A stretch of DNA of 5,815 nt from Oscillospiraceae bacterium (GTDB taxonomy: Bacteria; Bacillota; Clostridia; Oscillospirales; Ruminococcaceae): the NCBI GenBank assembly GCA_030527085.1, contig JAUNBN010000095.1:1-5815 (forward strand), in the 5' to 3' direction. The notes beneath the pieces are model-generated. The model ran no database searches. It saw nothing but the letters and a program-made list of their open reading frames with translations, and was not told where the DNA came from. Below are positions 1 through 5,815 of the stretch, piece by piece. How positions within the stretch are numbered: the first letter of the stretch is position 1; every line of letters begins with the position of its first letter. A program made the position numbers and the translations under genes.

Positions 1-127
1 AAGAGAATACCGCAAGGACATCAGAATACCCAAGGTGTATTTCGGCGTTATGCTAACATATATAGCCGCCCTCGCGCTGATGTGCGCGGGCATGGTTCTG
101 CTCTTCCCCCGCGAGTATCTCTTTTAG
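1..127 (+). CDS. C-terminal end of an unrecognised membrane protein (5' partial)
   Basis: The frame beginning at base 2 is open from the window edge to a TAG stop at 125-127 and gives 41 residues. A basic stretch (REYRKDIRIPK) is followed by about 23 mostly hydrophobic residues (from YFGVMLTYIAALALM to VLLF) and a short tail, PREYLF. This looks like a final transmembrane helix with a positively charged flank before it. The codons (GCC, CGC, CTC, GAG, ATA) match those of the genes downstream, and a terminator follows the stop, so this is probably a true gene end. The family cannot be named from this fragment. The terminator and a fresh promoter separate it from the glycogen genes, so no functional link is implied. 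Confidence 0.6.
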   Translation, partial: REYRKDIRIPKVYFGVMLTYIAALALMCAGMVLLFPREYLF

Positions 128-154
128 CTTGCGAACGCGGCCTTCGTCATTTAC

Positions 155-187
155 CGCCCCCGGCGCTTGGGGGCGCTTCTTTTATTT
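155..187 (+). terminator. Rho-independent terminator after the upstream gene
   Basis: CGCCCCC (155-161) pairs perfectly with GGGGGCG (169-175) around a 7-base loop. A T-rich tail (TTCTTTTATTT, 177-187) follows. It lies 27 bases after the TAG stop of the upstream membrane-protein gene and well before the glgB promoter, so it should end the upstream transcript and insulate the glycogen operon. Confidence 0.85.
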
Positions 188-193
188 GCGATG

Positions 194-206
194 CTTTTGG
201 CAAAAG
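194..206. repeat. Short perfect inverted repeat (possible operator)
   Basis: CTTTTG-G-CAAAAG is a 6+1+6 palindrome about 90 bases upstream of the promoter -35 element. It could be a binding site for a dimeric regulator or a chance structure. It does not match the catabolite-response element consensus. Function is unknown and support is weak. Confidence 0.3.
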
Positions 207-226
207 AGTCTCCAAATTTCCAACAG

Positions 227-247
227 CTTTGGGTGTTTTGCACAAAG
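227..247. repeat. Imperfect inverted repeat upstream of the glgB promoter
   Basis: CTTTG at 227-231 pairs with CAAAG at 243-247. TG (234-235) can also pair with CA (241-242), leaving a GG bulge and a small T-rich loop. It lies about 50 bases before the -35 element, upstream of the predicted transcript start. If it works at all, it would be as DNA rather than as a leader RNA structure. Confidence 0.22.
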
Positions 248-295
248 CAAGCCGCCCATTTCGCCCGAATTGTTAATAAAATGCCGATTGTGCTA

Positions 296-324
296 TTGAA
301 ATCACGTTTAAGAATTTATATAAT
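296..324 (+). promoter_or_regulatory. Housekeeping (sigma-A/sigma-70 type) promoter of the glg operon
   Basis: TTGAAA (296-301) is followed by a 17-base spacer and a perfect TATAAT (319-324). This is one mismatch from the full consensus with the optimal spacing. Transcription should start near base 331, giving a leader of about 23 bases before the glgB start. An A/T-rich stretch at about 268-282 lies where the far part of an UP element would be. No equally good promoter was seen between the later genes, so this one probably drives glgBCDA as a single transcript. No sporulation or alternative-sigma pattern was noticed. Confidence 0.85.
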
Positions 325-340
325 AAAGAAAAAGGCGAGT

Positions 341-364
341 TTGGAGATAAGCATTGGAGATAAG
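341..364 (+). repeat. 11-bp direct repeat across the glgB ribosome site and start codon
   Basis: TTGGAGATAAG occurs at 341-351 and again at 354-364, separated by CA, a period of 13 bases. The GGAG of the first copy is placed to act as the Shine-Dalgarno sequence. The TTG of the second copy is the predicted start codon. This looks like a small tandem duplication that left the gene with its present start, but that history is an inference. Confidence 0.75.
343..356 (+). promoter_or_regulatory. Ribosome binding site and TTG start of glgB
   Basis: GGAG (343-346) sits 7 bases before TTG (354-356). An in-frame TAA at 348-350 rules out any earlier start. No ATG, GTG, CTG or other TTG occurs in frame before the ATG at 429. 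That ATG has no good Shine-Dalgarno sequence and would remove the conserved N-terminal LYLFHQG region. TTG is therefore almost forced as the start. Confidence 0.85.
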
Positions 365-2276
365 TAAGGAAAACAGCCTCCCCCTCTACCTCTTCCACCA
401 GGGCAGCAATTACGAGGCCTACCGCTACATGGGCTCTCACCCCGAGGAGCGCGAGGGGCTTTCGGGTTATGTCTTCCGCGTCTGGGCGCCCAAGGCCAAG
501 GCCGTGAGCGTCATCGGCGATTTTAACGAGTGGGACGCGCACGCGCATCCTATGGAGAAGATAAGCGGCGGCGTTTTCGAGCTTTTTATAGCCGGTGCGA
601 AGCAGTACGACGCTTATAAATACAATATCCTCACGGCCGACGGCCGCGAGCTGCAAAAGAGCGACCCCTACGCCTTCCACTTCGAGACCCGCCCGGCGAA
701 CGCCTCGAAATGCTTCGCTCTCGAGGGCTACGAGTGGGGCGACGAAAAATGGATTAGAGCCAAGGGCCCGCTCTACGAGCGGCCGATGAACGTCTACGAG
801 CTGCACGCGGGCTCCTGGAAGCGCTGCGAGGACGGCAGCTTTTTAAGCTACCGGATGCTCGCGGACGAGCTGGCGGACTACCTGCCCGACATGGGCTACA
901 CCCATATTGAACTCATGCCGGTGGCGGAATACCCTTTCGATGGCTCCTGGGGCTATCAGGTCACGGGCTACTACGCGCCCACCTCCCGCTACGGCACGCC
1001 GCAGGACTTCATGTATTTTGTGGACCGGCTGCACAGAGCGGGCATAGGCGTTATACTCGACTGGGTTCCCGCCCACTTCCCGAAGGACGCCTTCGGGCTC
1101 TACGAATTTGACGGCAGCTGCTGCTACGAGGACTCCGACCCCCTGCGCCGCGAGCACAAAGAATGGGGCACGCGCGTGTTCGACTACGCAAAAAACGAGG
1201 TGGCCTGCTTCCTTATAAGCAACGCCGAGTTCTGGCTGGACGTCTACCACATAGACGGCCTGCGCGTGGACGCGGTGGCCTCCATGCTCTACCTCGACTA
1301 CGGCAGGCAAAACGGCCAATGGCGGCCCAACAAGGACGGAGGGCGCGAGAACTGCGAGGCCATAGAGTTTTTCCACAAGCTCAACACCCGCATTTTCGAA
1401 CGCTTCCCCAACACGCTGATGATAGCCGAGGAGAGCACGGCCTGGCCGCTCGTCACAAAGCCCGTAGACGCGGGCGGACTGGGCTTCAACTTCAAATGGA
1501 ACATGGGCTGGATGAACGACGTGCTCGACTACTTCTCGCTCGACCCCTTCTTCCGCAAGGACAACCACGAGAAGATAACCTTCTCCCTCTTTTACGCCTT
1601 TTCCGAAAACTACATACTCCCTCTCTCCCACGACGAGGTCGTTCACGGCAAGCGATCTTTAATTGAAAAAATGCCCGGCGATTACGAAGAGAAGTTCGCC
1701 GGACTGCGCGCCCTCTTCGCGTATATGTACGCCCACCCGGGCAAGAAGCTGGTCTTTATGGGGCAGGAGTTCGCGCAGTTCATCGAATGGGATTACTCCA
1801 AGCAGCTCGACTGGTTGCTGCTAGACTACGAGATGCACCGCCGTTTTCAGGACTATATGCGGACGCTCGGCCGCCTCTACCTCAAGCACTCCCCCCTCTG
1901 GGAGTCCGACGACGGCTGGGAGGGCTTTAAATGGATATCCGCCGACGACCGCGAGCAGAATATAATCTCCTTTACGCGCTCTGACCGCTCGGGCTCGAGC
2001 GTGCTCGCGGTCTGCAATTTCGCCCCCGTAAGACGGGAGGGCTACCTTATAGGAGCGCCCGCTGCCGGGCGGTATGAGGTGCTGCTCAACAGCTCCGAAA
2101 AGCGCTTCGGAGGAAGCGGGGAGGACGGCTCTCTGAGCTTTGTTTGGAGCGTTAAAACCCCGATGCACGGCTGTGAGCAGTCTCTGAAGCTCGACCTTCC
2201 TCCTCTTTCCGCAATTTATTTAAAGGTTCCGAATACACGCGCCAAAAATCCAAGCTCCAAGGGGGTCAAGAAATGA
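354..2276 (+). CDS. glgB: 1,4-alpha-glucan branching enzyme GlgB (GH13)
   Basis: GlgB cuts alpha-1,4 glucan chains and rejoins them through alpha-1,6 bonds, creating glycogen branch points in the cytoplasm. The 640-residue product opens with LYLFHQGSNYEAYRYMGSHP, typical of Bacillus-type GlgB. A CBM48-like domain lies at about 36-118 (FRVWAPKAKAVSVIGDFNEW), the GH13 catalytic barrel at about 145-510, and a C-terminal beta domain after about 530. Conserved GH13 regions are DWVPAH (236-241), GLRVDAV with nucleophile D306, MIAEES with acid/base E359, and LSHDEVVHGK with D427. All three catalytic carboxylates are present. The length is close to that of Bacillus enzymes and shorter than the E. coli enzyme, which has an extra N-terminal module. 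It is the first gene of the operon, reads from a TTG start, and its TGA overlaps the glgC ATG by 4 bases. The polar, basic tail (last 15 residues) is not a recognised domain. Identification is firm. Confidence 0.97.
   Translation: MEISKENSLPLYLFHQGSNYEAYRYMGSHPEEREGLSGYVFRVWAPKAKAVSVIGDFNEWDAHAHPMEKISGGVFELFIAGAKQYDAYKYNILTADGRELQKSDPYAFHFETRPANASKCFALEGYEWGDEKWIRAKGPLYERPMNVYELHAGSWKRCEDGSFLSYRMLADELADYLPDMGYTHIELMPVAEYPFDGSWGYQVTGYYAPTSRYGTPQDFMYFVDRLHRAGIGVILDWVPAHFPKDAFGLYEFDGSCCYEDSDPLRREHKEWGTRVFDYAKNEVACFLISNAEFWLDVYHIDGLRVDAVASMLYLDYGRQNGQWRPNKDGGRENCEAIEFFHKLNTRIFERFPNTLMIAEESTAWPLVTKPVDAGGLGFNFKWNMGWMNDVLDYFSLDPFFRKDNHEKITFSLFYAFSENYILPLSHDEVVHGKRSLIEKMPGDYEEKFAGLRALFAYMYAHPGKKLVFMGQEFAQFIEWDYSKQLDWLLLDYEMHRRFQDYMRTLGRLYLKHSPLWESDDGWEGFKWISADDREQNIISFTRSDRSGSSVLAVCNFAPVRREGYLIGAPAAGRYEVLLNSSEKRFGGSGEDGSLSFVWSVKTPMHGCEQSLKLDLPPLSAIYLKVPNTRAKNPSSKGVKK
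2259..2275 (+). promoter_or_regulatory. Ribosome binding site and overlapping start of glgC
   Basis: AAGGGGG (2259-2265), an imperfect Shine-Dalgarno sequence inside the end of glgB, lies 7 bases before ATG 2273-2275. The ATG shares bases with the glgB stop (ATGA), so glgC is probably translated in part by ribosomes finishing glgB. Confidence 0.75.
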
Positions 2277-3478
2277 AAGAATGCATAGCCATGCTGCTCG
2301 CCGGAGGCCAGGGCAGCAGGCTGTACGCGCTGACGCAGGACATCGCCAAGCCCGCCGTGCCCTACGGGGGCAAGTACCGTATTATCGACTTTCCCCTCTC
2401 AAACTGCGTCAACTCGGGAATAGACACCGTGGGCGTGCTCACGCAGTACCAGCCGCTGGAGCTCAACGAGTATATCGGCAGCGGCGGGCCCTGGGACCTC
2501 GACCGCATGGGCGGCGGCGTACACATACTGCCCCCCTACCAGAAGTCCCACGGCTCGGACTGGTATCTCGGCACCGCGAACGCCATCTATCAGAACATCA
2601 ACTTCATCGAGCGCTACGACCCCGAGTATGTGCTTATTCTTTCGGGCGACCACATCTATAAGATGAACTACGCCAAAATGCTCGCGCACCACAAGGAGCG
2701 CGAGGCCGCCTGCACAATAGCCGTACTCGAGGTTCCCATGGAGGAGGCCTCGCGCTTCGGCATAATGAACTGCAGGGAGGATCTCTCCATCTACGAATTT
2801 GAGGAGAAGCCCAAGGAGCCCAAGAGCAACCTCGCCTCCATGGGCATTTACATCTTCTCCTGGAGCAAGCTGCGCGAATACCTTATAGCCGACAGCGCCA
2901 ACCCCGAGAGCCGCAACGACTTCGGCGGCGACGTCATACCCGCCATGCTGGCGGCGGGAGAGCGCATGTTCGCCTGGAGCTTCGACGGCTACTGGAAGGA
3001 TGTCGGCACCATAGACAGCCTCTGGGAGGCCAATATGGATTTGCTCGACCCGAACGTGCCCTTCGACCTCTGGGACCCGAGCTGGAAGATATATTCCCGC
3101 AACCCCATAAAGCCCCCGCACTATATAGCCGAGGGCTCGATGATACAGAACTCCATAGTCACCGAGGGCTGCGAGATACGCGGAACGGTAGACTTCTCCG
3201 TGCTCTTCGACAGCGTCACGGTCGAGGAGGGCGCAACGGTTCGCGACAGCATAATAATGCCCGGAACCGTAATCAAGTCCGGGGCGGATATAGAATATGC
3301 CATAATAGCCGAGAACAGCCTTATCGAAAGCGGGGCGAAGGTGGGCGAGCGGCCCGAGAATATAGAGGAGAAGGATAAATGGGGCATAGCCGTAGTCGGC
3401 CCCGAGTCCTTAATAGAAGCGGGCCGCGTAGTCGAGCCCAAGGCCATGGTCTACGGCGGCACGAGGAGGGCTGAATAA
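2273..3478 (+). CDS. glgC: Glucose-1-phosphate adenylyltransferase GlgC (ADP-glucose pyrophosphorylase)
   Basis: GlgC makes ADP-glucose and pyrophosphate from ATP and glucose-1-phosphate, the committed step of bacterial glycogen synthesis. The 401-residue product has an N-terminal nucleotidyltransferase domain (about 1-260) and a C-terminal left-handed beta-helix (about 283-395) of hexapeptide-like repeats. Visible motifs are the LLAGGQGSRLYALT nucleotide loop (8-21), AKPAVP with K26, GGKYRIIDF (32-40), the catalytic D126 in LSGDHIYK, the sugar-phosphate lysine K179 in FEEKP, and the metal-binding D243 in GYWKDVGT. The residue aligned with E. coli activator-site K39 is D23, so fructose-1,6-bisphosphate control of the E. 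coli kind is unlikely; this fits what is known of Bacillota GlgC enzymes. It starts in a 4-base overlap with glgB and ends in a 1-base overlap with glgD, as expected for subunits made together. Length and motifs are normal for the family. Confidence 0.97.
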   Translation: MKECIAMLLAGGQGSRLYALTQDIAKPAVPYGGKYRIIDFPLSNCVNSGIDTVGVLTQYQPLELNEYIGSGGPWDLDRMGGGVHILPPYQKSHGSDWYLGTANAIYQNINFIERYDPEYVLILSGDHIYKMNYAKMLAHHKEREAACTIAVLEVPMEEASRFGIMNCREDLSIYEFEEKPKEPKSNLASMGIYIFSWSKLREYLIADSANPESRNDFGGDVIPAMLAAGERMFAWSFDGYWKDVGTIDSLWEANMDLLDPNVPFDLWDPSWKIYSRNPIKPPHYIAEGSMIQNSIVTEGCEIRGTVDFSVLFDSVTVEEGATVRDSIIMPGTVIKSGADIEYAIIAENSLIESGAKVGERPENIEEKDKWGIAVVGPESLIEAGRVVEPKAMVYGGTRRAE

Positions 3479-3480
3479 TG
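3463..3480 (+). promoter_or_regulatory. Strong ribosome binding site and overlapping start of glgD
   Basis: GAGGAGGG (3463-3470) contains a perfect AGGAGG at 3464-3469, 8 bases before ATG 3478-3480. The TAATG junction makes the glgC stop and glgD start share one base. Strong initiation plus coupling would favour GlgD made in step with GlgC. Confidence 0.85.
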
Positions 3481-4596
3481 CTTAACGCCAAGGTGCTGGG
3501 AATCGTCTTCCCGAATATGCACGACGAAAACCTCGGCGACATGACCGAGCTGCGCTCGATGGGCTCCATGCCCTTCGGCGGGCGCTACCGCATGATAGAC
3601 TTTTCCTTAAGCTCCCTCGTAGCCGCGGGAGTTACAAAGGTAGGGGTCATAGCCAAGAGCAACTACCATTCCCTGATGGACCATCTGGGCAGCGGGCGCG
3701 CCTGGGACCTCTCGCGCAAGCGCGACGGCCTCTCCATCTTCCCGCCCAATTCCTACGCGCAGACCGAATATTACCACGGGCGCATAGAGGCGCTGCACAA
3801 CATCATAGCCTATATTAAGAACTCGCCTGTGGATTACGTCGCCGTAATGGACTGCGACAATGTCTGCAATCTCGACATGGAGGAGATAGTAAACTACCAC
3901 ATAGATTCCGAGGCCGAGATAACGATGGTCTGCCGCCCTCCGCTCGAGGGAGAGGACTGCTCGCGCGACTGCATAGCCATAAAGCGCGACGAGTTCGGCC
4001 GCATTTCGGAGTTCCTCTTCAACTCCTGCGAGGAGGGCTACTATGTGAGCATGAATATCTTCATCGCGGGCAAGGAGAGGCTCATAGAAATAATCGAGCA
4101 GGCTCAGAGCCGCATGAAGGTCTATTTCGAGCGCGACCTTTTGCACGAGAACGTAGGCAAAATGCGGCTGCAGAGCTATGTCTTTGAGGGCTTCTGCCGG
4201 CGCATTCAGGACTCGCGCAGCTATTTCGAGGCCAATATGGCCCTTTTGAACGACAACTGCCGCCGCGAGCTCTTCGTCGAGCAGCGTCCCGTCTACACCA
4301 AGGTCCGAGACGACGCGCCCGTCCGCTACGGCCTTAACGCAAAGGTCAAAAACACCCTCGCCGCCGACGGCTGCGTCATACTGGGCGAGGTCGAAAACTG
4401 CCTGCTCTTCCGCGGCGTCTATGTCGGCGAGGGCGCCGTCCTCAAAAACTGCATCGTGATGCAGGACACCGTTATAGAAAAGGACAGCCGCATAGAATAC
4501 GCCATAACCGACAAGGACGTTAAGATAGGCGAATCCCGCTCTATCATAGGCCATTCCAACTACCCGCTCTACATCAAGAAATGGACCGTCATCTAG
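3478..4596 (+). CDS. glgD: ADP-glucose pyrophosphorylase-like subunit GlgD
   Basis: GlgD is a paralogue of GlgC found in Bacillota. In studied examples it joins GlgC in a mixed tetramer and changes its activity, having little or no activity alone. The 372-residue product has the same plan: a nucleotidyltransferase-like domain (about 1-262) and a beta-helix (about 283-358). Shared segments are GGRYRMIDFSLSS (34-46), LGSGRAWDL (70-78), EANMALL (251-257) and IEYAI (339-343). The GGxGxRLxxLT loop is replaced by a sequence around FPNMHDENLGDMTELR. By hand alignment, catalytic D126 of GlgC is matched by D127 (in DCDN), but the sugar-phosphate lysine K179 is matched by N182 and metal ligand D243 by R242. 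This suggests a regulatory or structural subunit. It directly follows glgC, overlapping by one base, and is 30 bases before glgA. There is no frameshift or truncation, so degeneration is confined to active-site motifs and is typical of the family. Confidence 0.95.
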   Translation: MLNAKVLGIVFPNMHDENLGDMTELRSMGSMPFGGRYRMIDFSLSSLVAAGVTKVGVIAKSNYHSLMDHLGSGRAWDLSRKRDGLSIFPPNSYAQTEYYHGRIEALHNIIAYIKNSPVDYVAVMDCDNVCNLDMEEIVNYHIDSEAEITMVCRPPLEGEDCSRDCIAIKRDEFGRISEFLFNSCEEGYYVSMNIFIAGKERLIEIIEQAQSRMKVYFERDLLHENVGKMRLQSYVFEGFCRRIQDSRSYFEANMALLNDNCRRELFVEQRPVYTKVRDDAPVRYGLNAKVKNTLAADGCVILGEVENCLLFRGVYVGEGAVLKNCIVMQDTVIEKDSRIEYAITDKDVKIGESRSIIGHSNYPLYIKKWTVI

Positions 4597-4614
4597 ACCC
4601 TTCCCACAAGCTAC

Positions 4615-4629
4615 AGGAGGTAGACTATG
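4615..4629 (+). promoter_or_regulatory. Ribosome binding site and start of glgA
   Basis: AGGAGGT (4615-4621) lies just before ATG 4627-4629, with 6 bases between AGGAGG and the ATG. The 30-base gap after the glgD stop holds essentially only this site. No terminator or promoter fits in it, so glgA is read on the operon transcript. Confidence 0.88.
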
Positions 4630-5815
4630 AACATACTCTTTGTTACCAGCGAGTGCGTGCCCTTCGCCTCAACCGGCGGGCTCGGCGAGGTCTCCGGCTC
4701 GCTGCCCAAGGCCCTATGCCGCGCGGAGGCGGACTGCCGCGTCGTGCTGCCGCTCTACAGCGAGATAGCCCCTCAGTACAGGGGCGCTATGGAGTTTGTC
4801 TGCGACTTCGCCGTCCCCGTCGCCTGGCGCGAGCAGTACTGCGGCGTTTTGAAGCTCGAGCGCGACGGCGTCACCTATTACTTCATAGATAACGAATACT
4901 ATTTCAAGCGCGCCGGACTCTACGGCTACTATGACGACGCGGAGCGCTTCGCCTTTCTCTCGCGCGCTGCGCTTGAAATGCTGCGCCATATCGACTTCAA
5001 GCCCGAGGTTATCCACGCCAATGACTGGCAGACGGCGCTGACGAACGTCTATATCAACAAGTTCTACCGCACCGACCCCCTCTACTACGACATAAAGACT
5101 CTTTTCACCATTCACAACATTCAGTATCAGGGCAAATACGGCATGGAGACGCTAGACGACGTAGTCGGCATAGACAAGAGCGAGGCTTCGGTGCTCGAGC
5201 TGGGCGGCTGCATAAACTTCGTCAAGGGCGCTATCGAAAGCTCCGACAAGGTCAATACCGTGAGCCCCACCTACGCGCGCGAGCTGCTGGACCCCTGGTA
5301 CGCCCACGGGCTCGACGGCATACTGCGCGAAAAGCAGTATAAGCTCTGCGGCATACTCAACGGCATAGACACCGAAATCTACAACCCCAGCACGGACCCC
5401 TACCTCGCGGGCAACTACAGCGCGCGCGGCATCACGAAAAAGGCCCTCTGCAAAAAAGAGCTCATAGAGAAGTTTGACCTCGAGGACAACGGCGCGCCGA
5501 TAATCGGCATAGTCTCGCGCCTCGTCGCCCACAAGGGCATAGACCTTGTTAAGCACGTTCTCGAGTACATCGTCCTCGGCGGTATGCAGGTGGTGGTGCT
5601 CGGCACGGGCGAATATATGTATGAGAGCTTCTTTCAGGACTTCTCCTCGCGCTACCACGACCACTGCGGCGTTAAAATAGGCTATATCCCCGAGCTTGCG
5701 CGCAAAATATACGCGGGCGCGGATATGTTCCTGATGCCCAGCAAAACCGAGCCCTGCGGGCTCGCGCAGATGATAGCCCTGCGCTACGGCGCGATACCTA
5801 TAGTCCGCACCACGG
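4627..5815 (+). CDS. glgA: Glycogen synthase GlgA (ADP-glucose type, GT5), 3' end beyond the window
   Basis: GlgA transfers glucose from ADP-glucose to the non-reducing end of alpha-1,4 glucan. The visible 396 residues are about four fifths of a usual 475-480-residue enzyme. The GT5 N-terminal domain (about 1-240) starts MNILFVTSECVPFASTGGLGEV and contains HANDWQTAL (130-138) and FTIHNIQYQG with H163, matching E. coli H161. The second, GT1-type domain shows GILNGID with N245, SRLVAHKG with R298 and K303 (E. coli R300/K305), and PSKTEPCGLAQ with E375 (E. coli E377). The odd point is the first loop: E. coli-type KTGGLAD becomes STGGLGE, so the ADP-glucose-binding K15 is S15 and D21 is E21, in an ungapped alignment. 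All other listed residues are kept, so an active synthase is still expected. The reading frame is open to the last base; the missing end is due to the window edge. Confidence 0.96.
   Translation, partial: MNILFVTSECVPFASTGGLGEVSGSLPKALCRAEADCRVVLPLYSEIAPQYRGAMEFVCDFAVPVAWREQYCGVLKLERDGVTYYFIDNEYYFKRAGLYGYYDDAERFAFLSRAALEMLRHIDFKPEVIHANDWQTALTNVYINKFYRTDPLYYDIKTLFTIHNIQYQGKYGMETLDDVVGIDKSEASVLELGGCINFVKGAIESSDKVNTVSPTYARELLDPWYAHGLDGILREKQYKLCGILNGIDTEIYNPSTDPYLAGNYSARGITKKALCKKELIEKFDLEDNGAPIIGIVSRLVAHKGIDLVKHVLEYIVLGGMQVVVLGTGEYMYESFFQDFSSRYHDHCGVKIGYIPELARKIYAGADMFLMPSKTEPCGLAQMIALRYGAIPIVRTT

Noticed and set aside
128..353. A CRISPR array, tRNA, riboswitch or mobile-element end in the gene-free stretch
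   Set aside because: No regularly spaced repeats, cloverleaf, long structured leader or terminal inverted repeats with target duplication were found. The region is explained by a terminator, a promoter and small repeats.
82..367. Short plus-strand open frames (82-276 and 167-367) in the upstream gap
   Set aside because: They cross the terminator hairpin and the promoter, lack good ribosome sites, and have no recognisable protein character.
429..431. ATG as an alternative start for glgB
   Set aside because: It has no suitable Shine-Dalgarno sequence and would remove the conserved LYLFHQGSNYEAYRY region seen in related GlgB proteins. TTG at 354 has GGAG at proper spacing.
843..1646. A 267-codon open frame on the minus strand opposite glgB
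   Set aside because: It is a codon-bias shadow of the GH13 domain, with no known motif or supporting signals.
2399..3121. A 240-codon open frame on the minus strand opposite glgC
   Set aside because: It lies entirely within a well-supported gene, and its composition (rich in V, A, G, E) is typical of an antisense shadow.
3607..4554. A 315-codon open frame on the minus strand opposite glgD
   Set aside because: It lies wholly within glgD, which has clear family motifs. Long antisense frames are expected where codons are GC-rich and few reverse-complement stops occur. The translation shows no recognisable domain and no convincing ribosome site.
4597..4626. A terminator or promoter between glgD and glgA
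   Set aside because: The gap is only 30 bases, forms no GC-rich hairpin with a T tail, and contains mainly the glgA ribosome site.

Overview
This window holds a compact bacterial glycogen-synthesis operon on the + strand, in the order glgB - glgC - glgD - glgA. The first three genes are complete and the window ends inside glgA. The GlgC/GlgD pair (one intact and one degenerate ADP-glucose pyrophosphorylase paralogue), the short GlgB that resembles Bacillus enzymes, and the strong AGGAGG ribosome sites all point to a Bacillota bacterium. A GC-rich member of the Clostridia, perhaps a gut lineage, is the best guess. Species cannot be read from the sequence. Codon use is GC-rich (GCC, CGC, GAG, CTC) except that ATA is the commonest isoleucine codon.

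Layout: bases 1-127 are the C-terminal end of an unrecognised membrane protein. A GC-rich hairpin with a T-rich tail (155-187) ends that transcript. A 226-base gene-free stretch (128-353) follows. It carries two small inverted repeats and a near-consensus housekeeping promoter (TTGAAA, 17 bases, TATAAT, 296-324). The leader is only about 23 bases and contains an 11-bp direct repeat that straddles the TTG start of glgB. The genes then run almost without gaps: glgB/glgC overlap by 4 bases (ATGA), glgC/glgD by 1 base (TAATG), and glgD/glgA are 30 bases apart. No terminator or second promoter is evident inside the operon.

How the genes work together: GlgC makes ADP-glucose from glucose-1-phosphate and ATP. 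GlgD is probably its non-catalytic or weakly catalytic partner subunit. GlgA adds glucose from ADP-glucose to alpha-1,4 glucan chains. GlgB introduces the alpha-1,6 branches. A phosphorylase or debranching gene may follow beyond the window, but none is visible.

No previously undescribed system is seen. The points worth a second look are the GlgA changes at the usual ADP-glucose-binding lysine (K to S) and a nearby Asp (D to E), the pattern of lost and kept active-site residues in GlgD, the ATA codon preference, and the repeated element at the glgB start.
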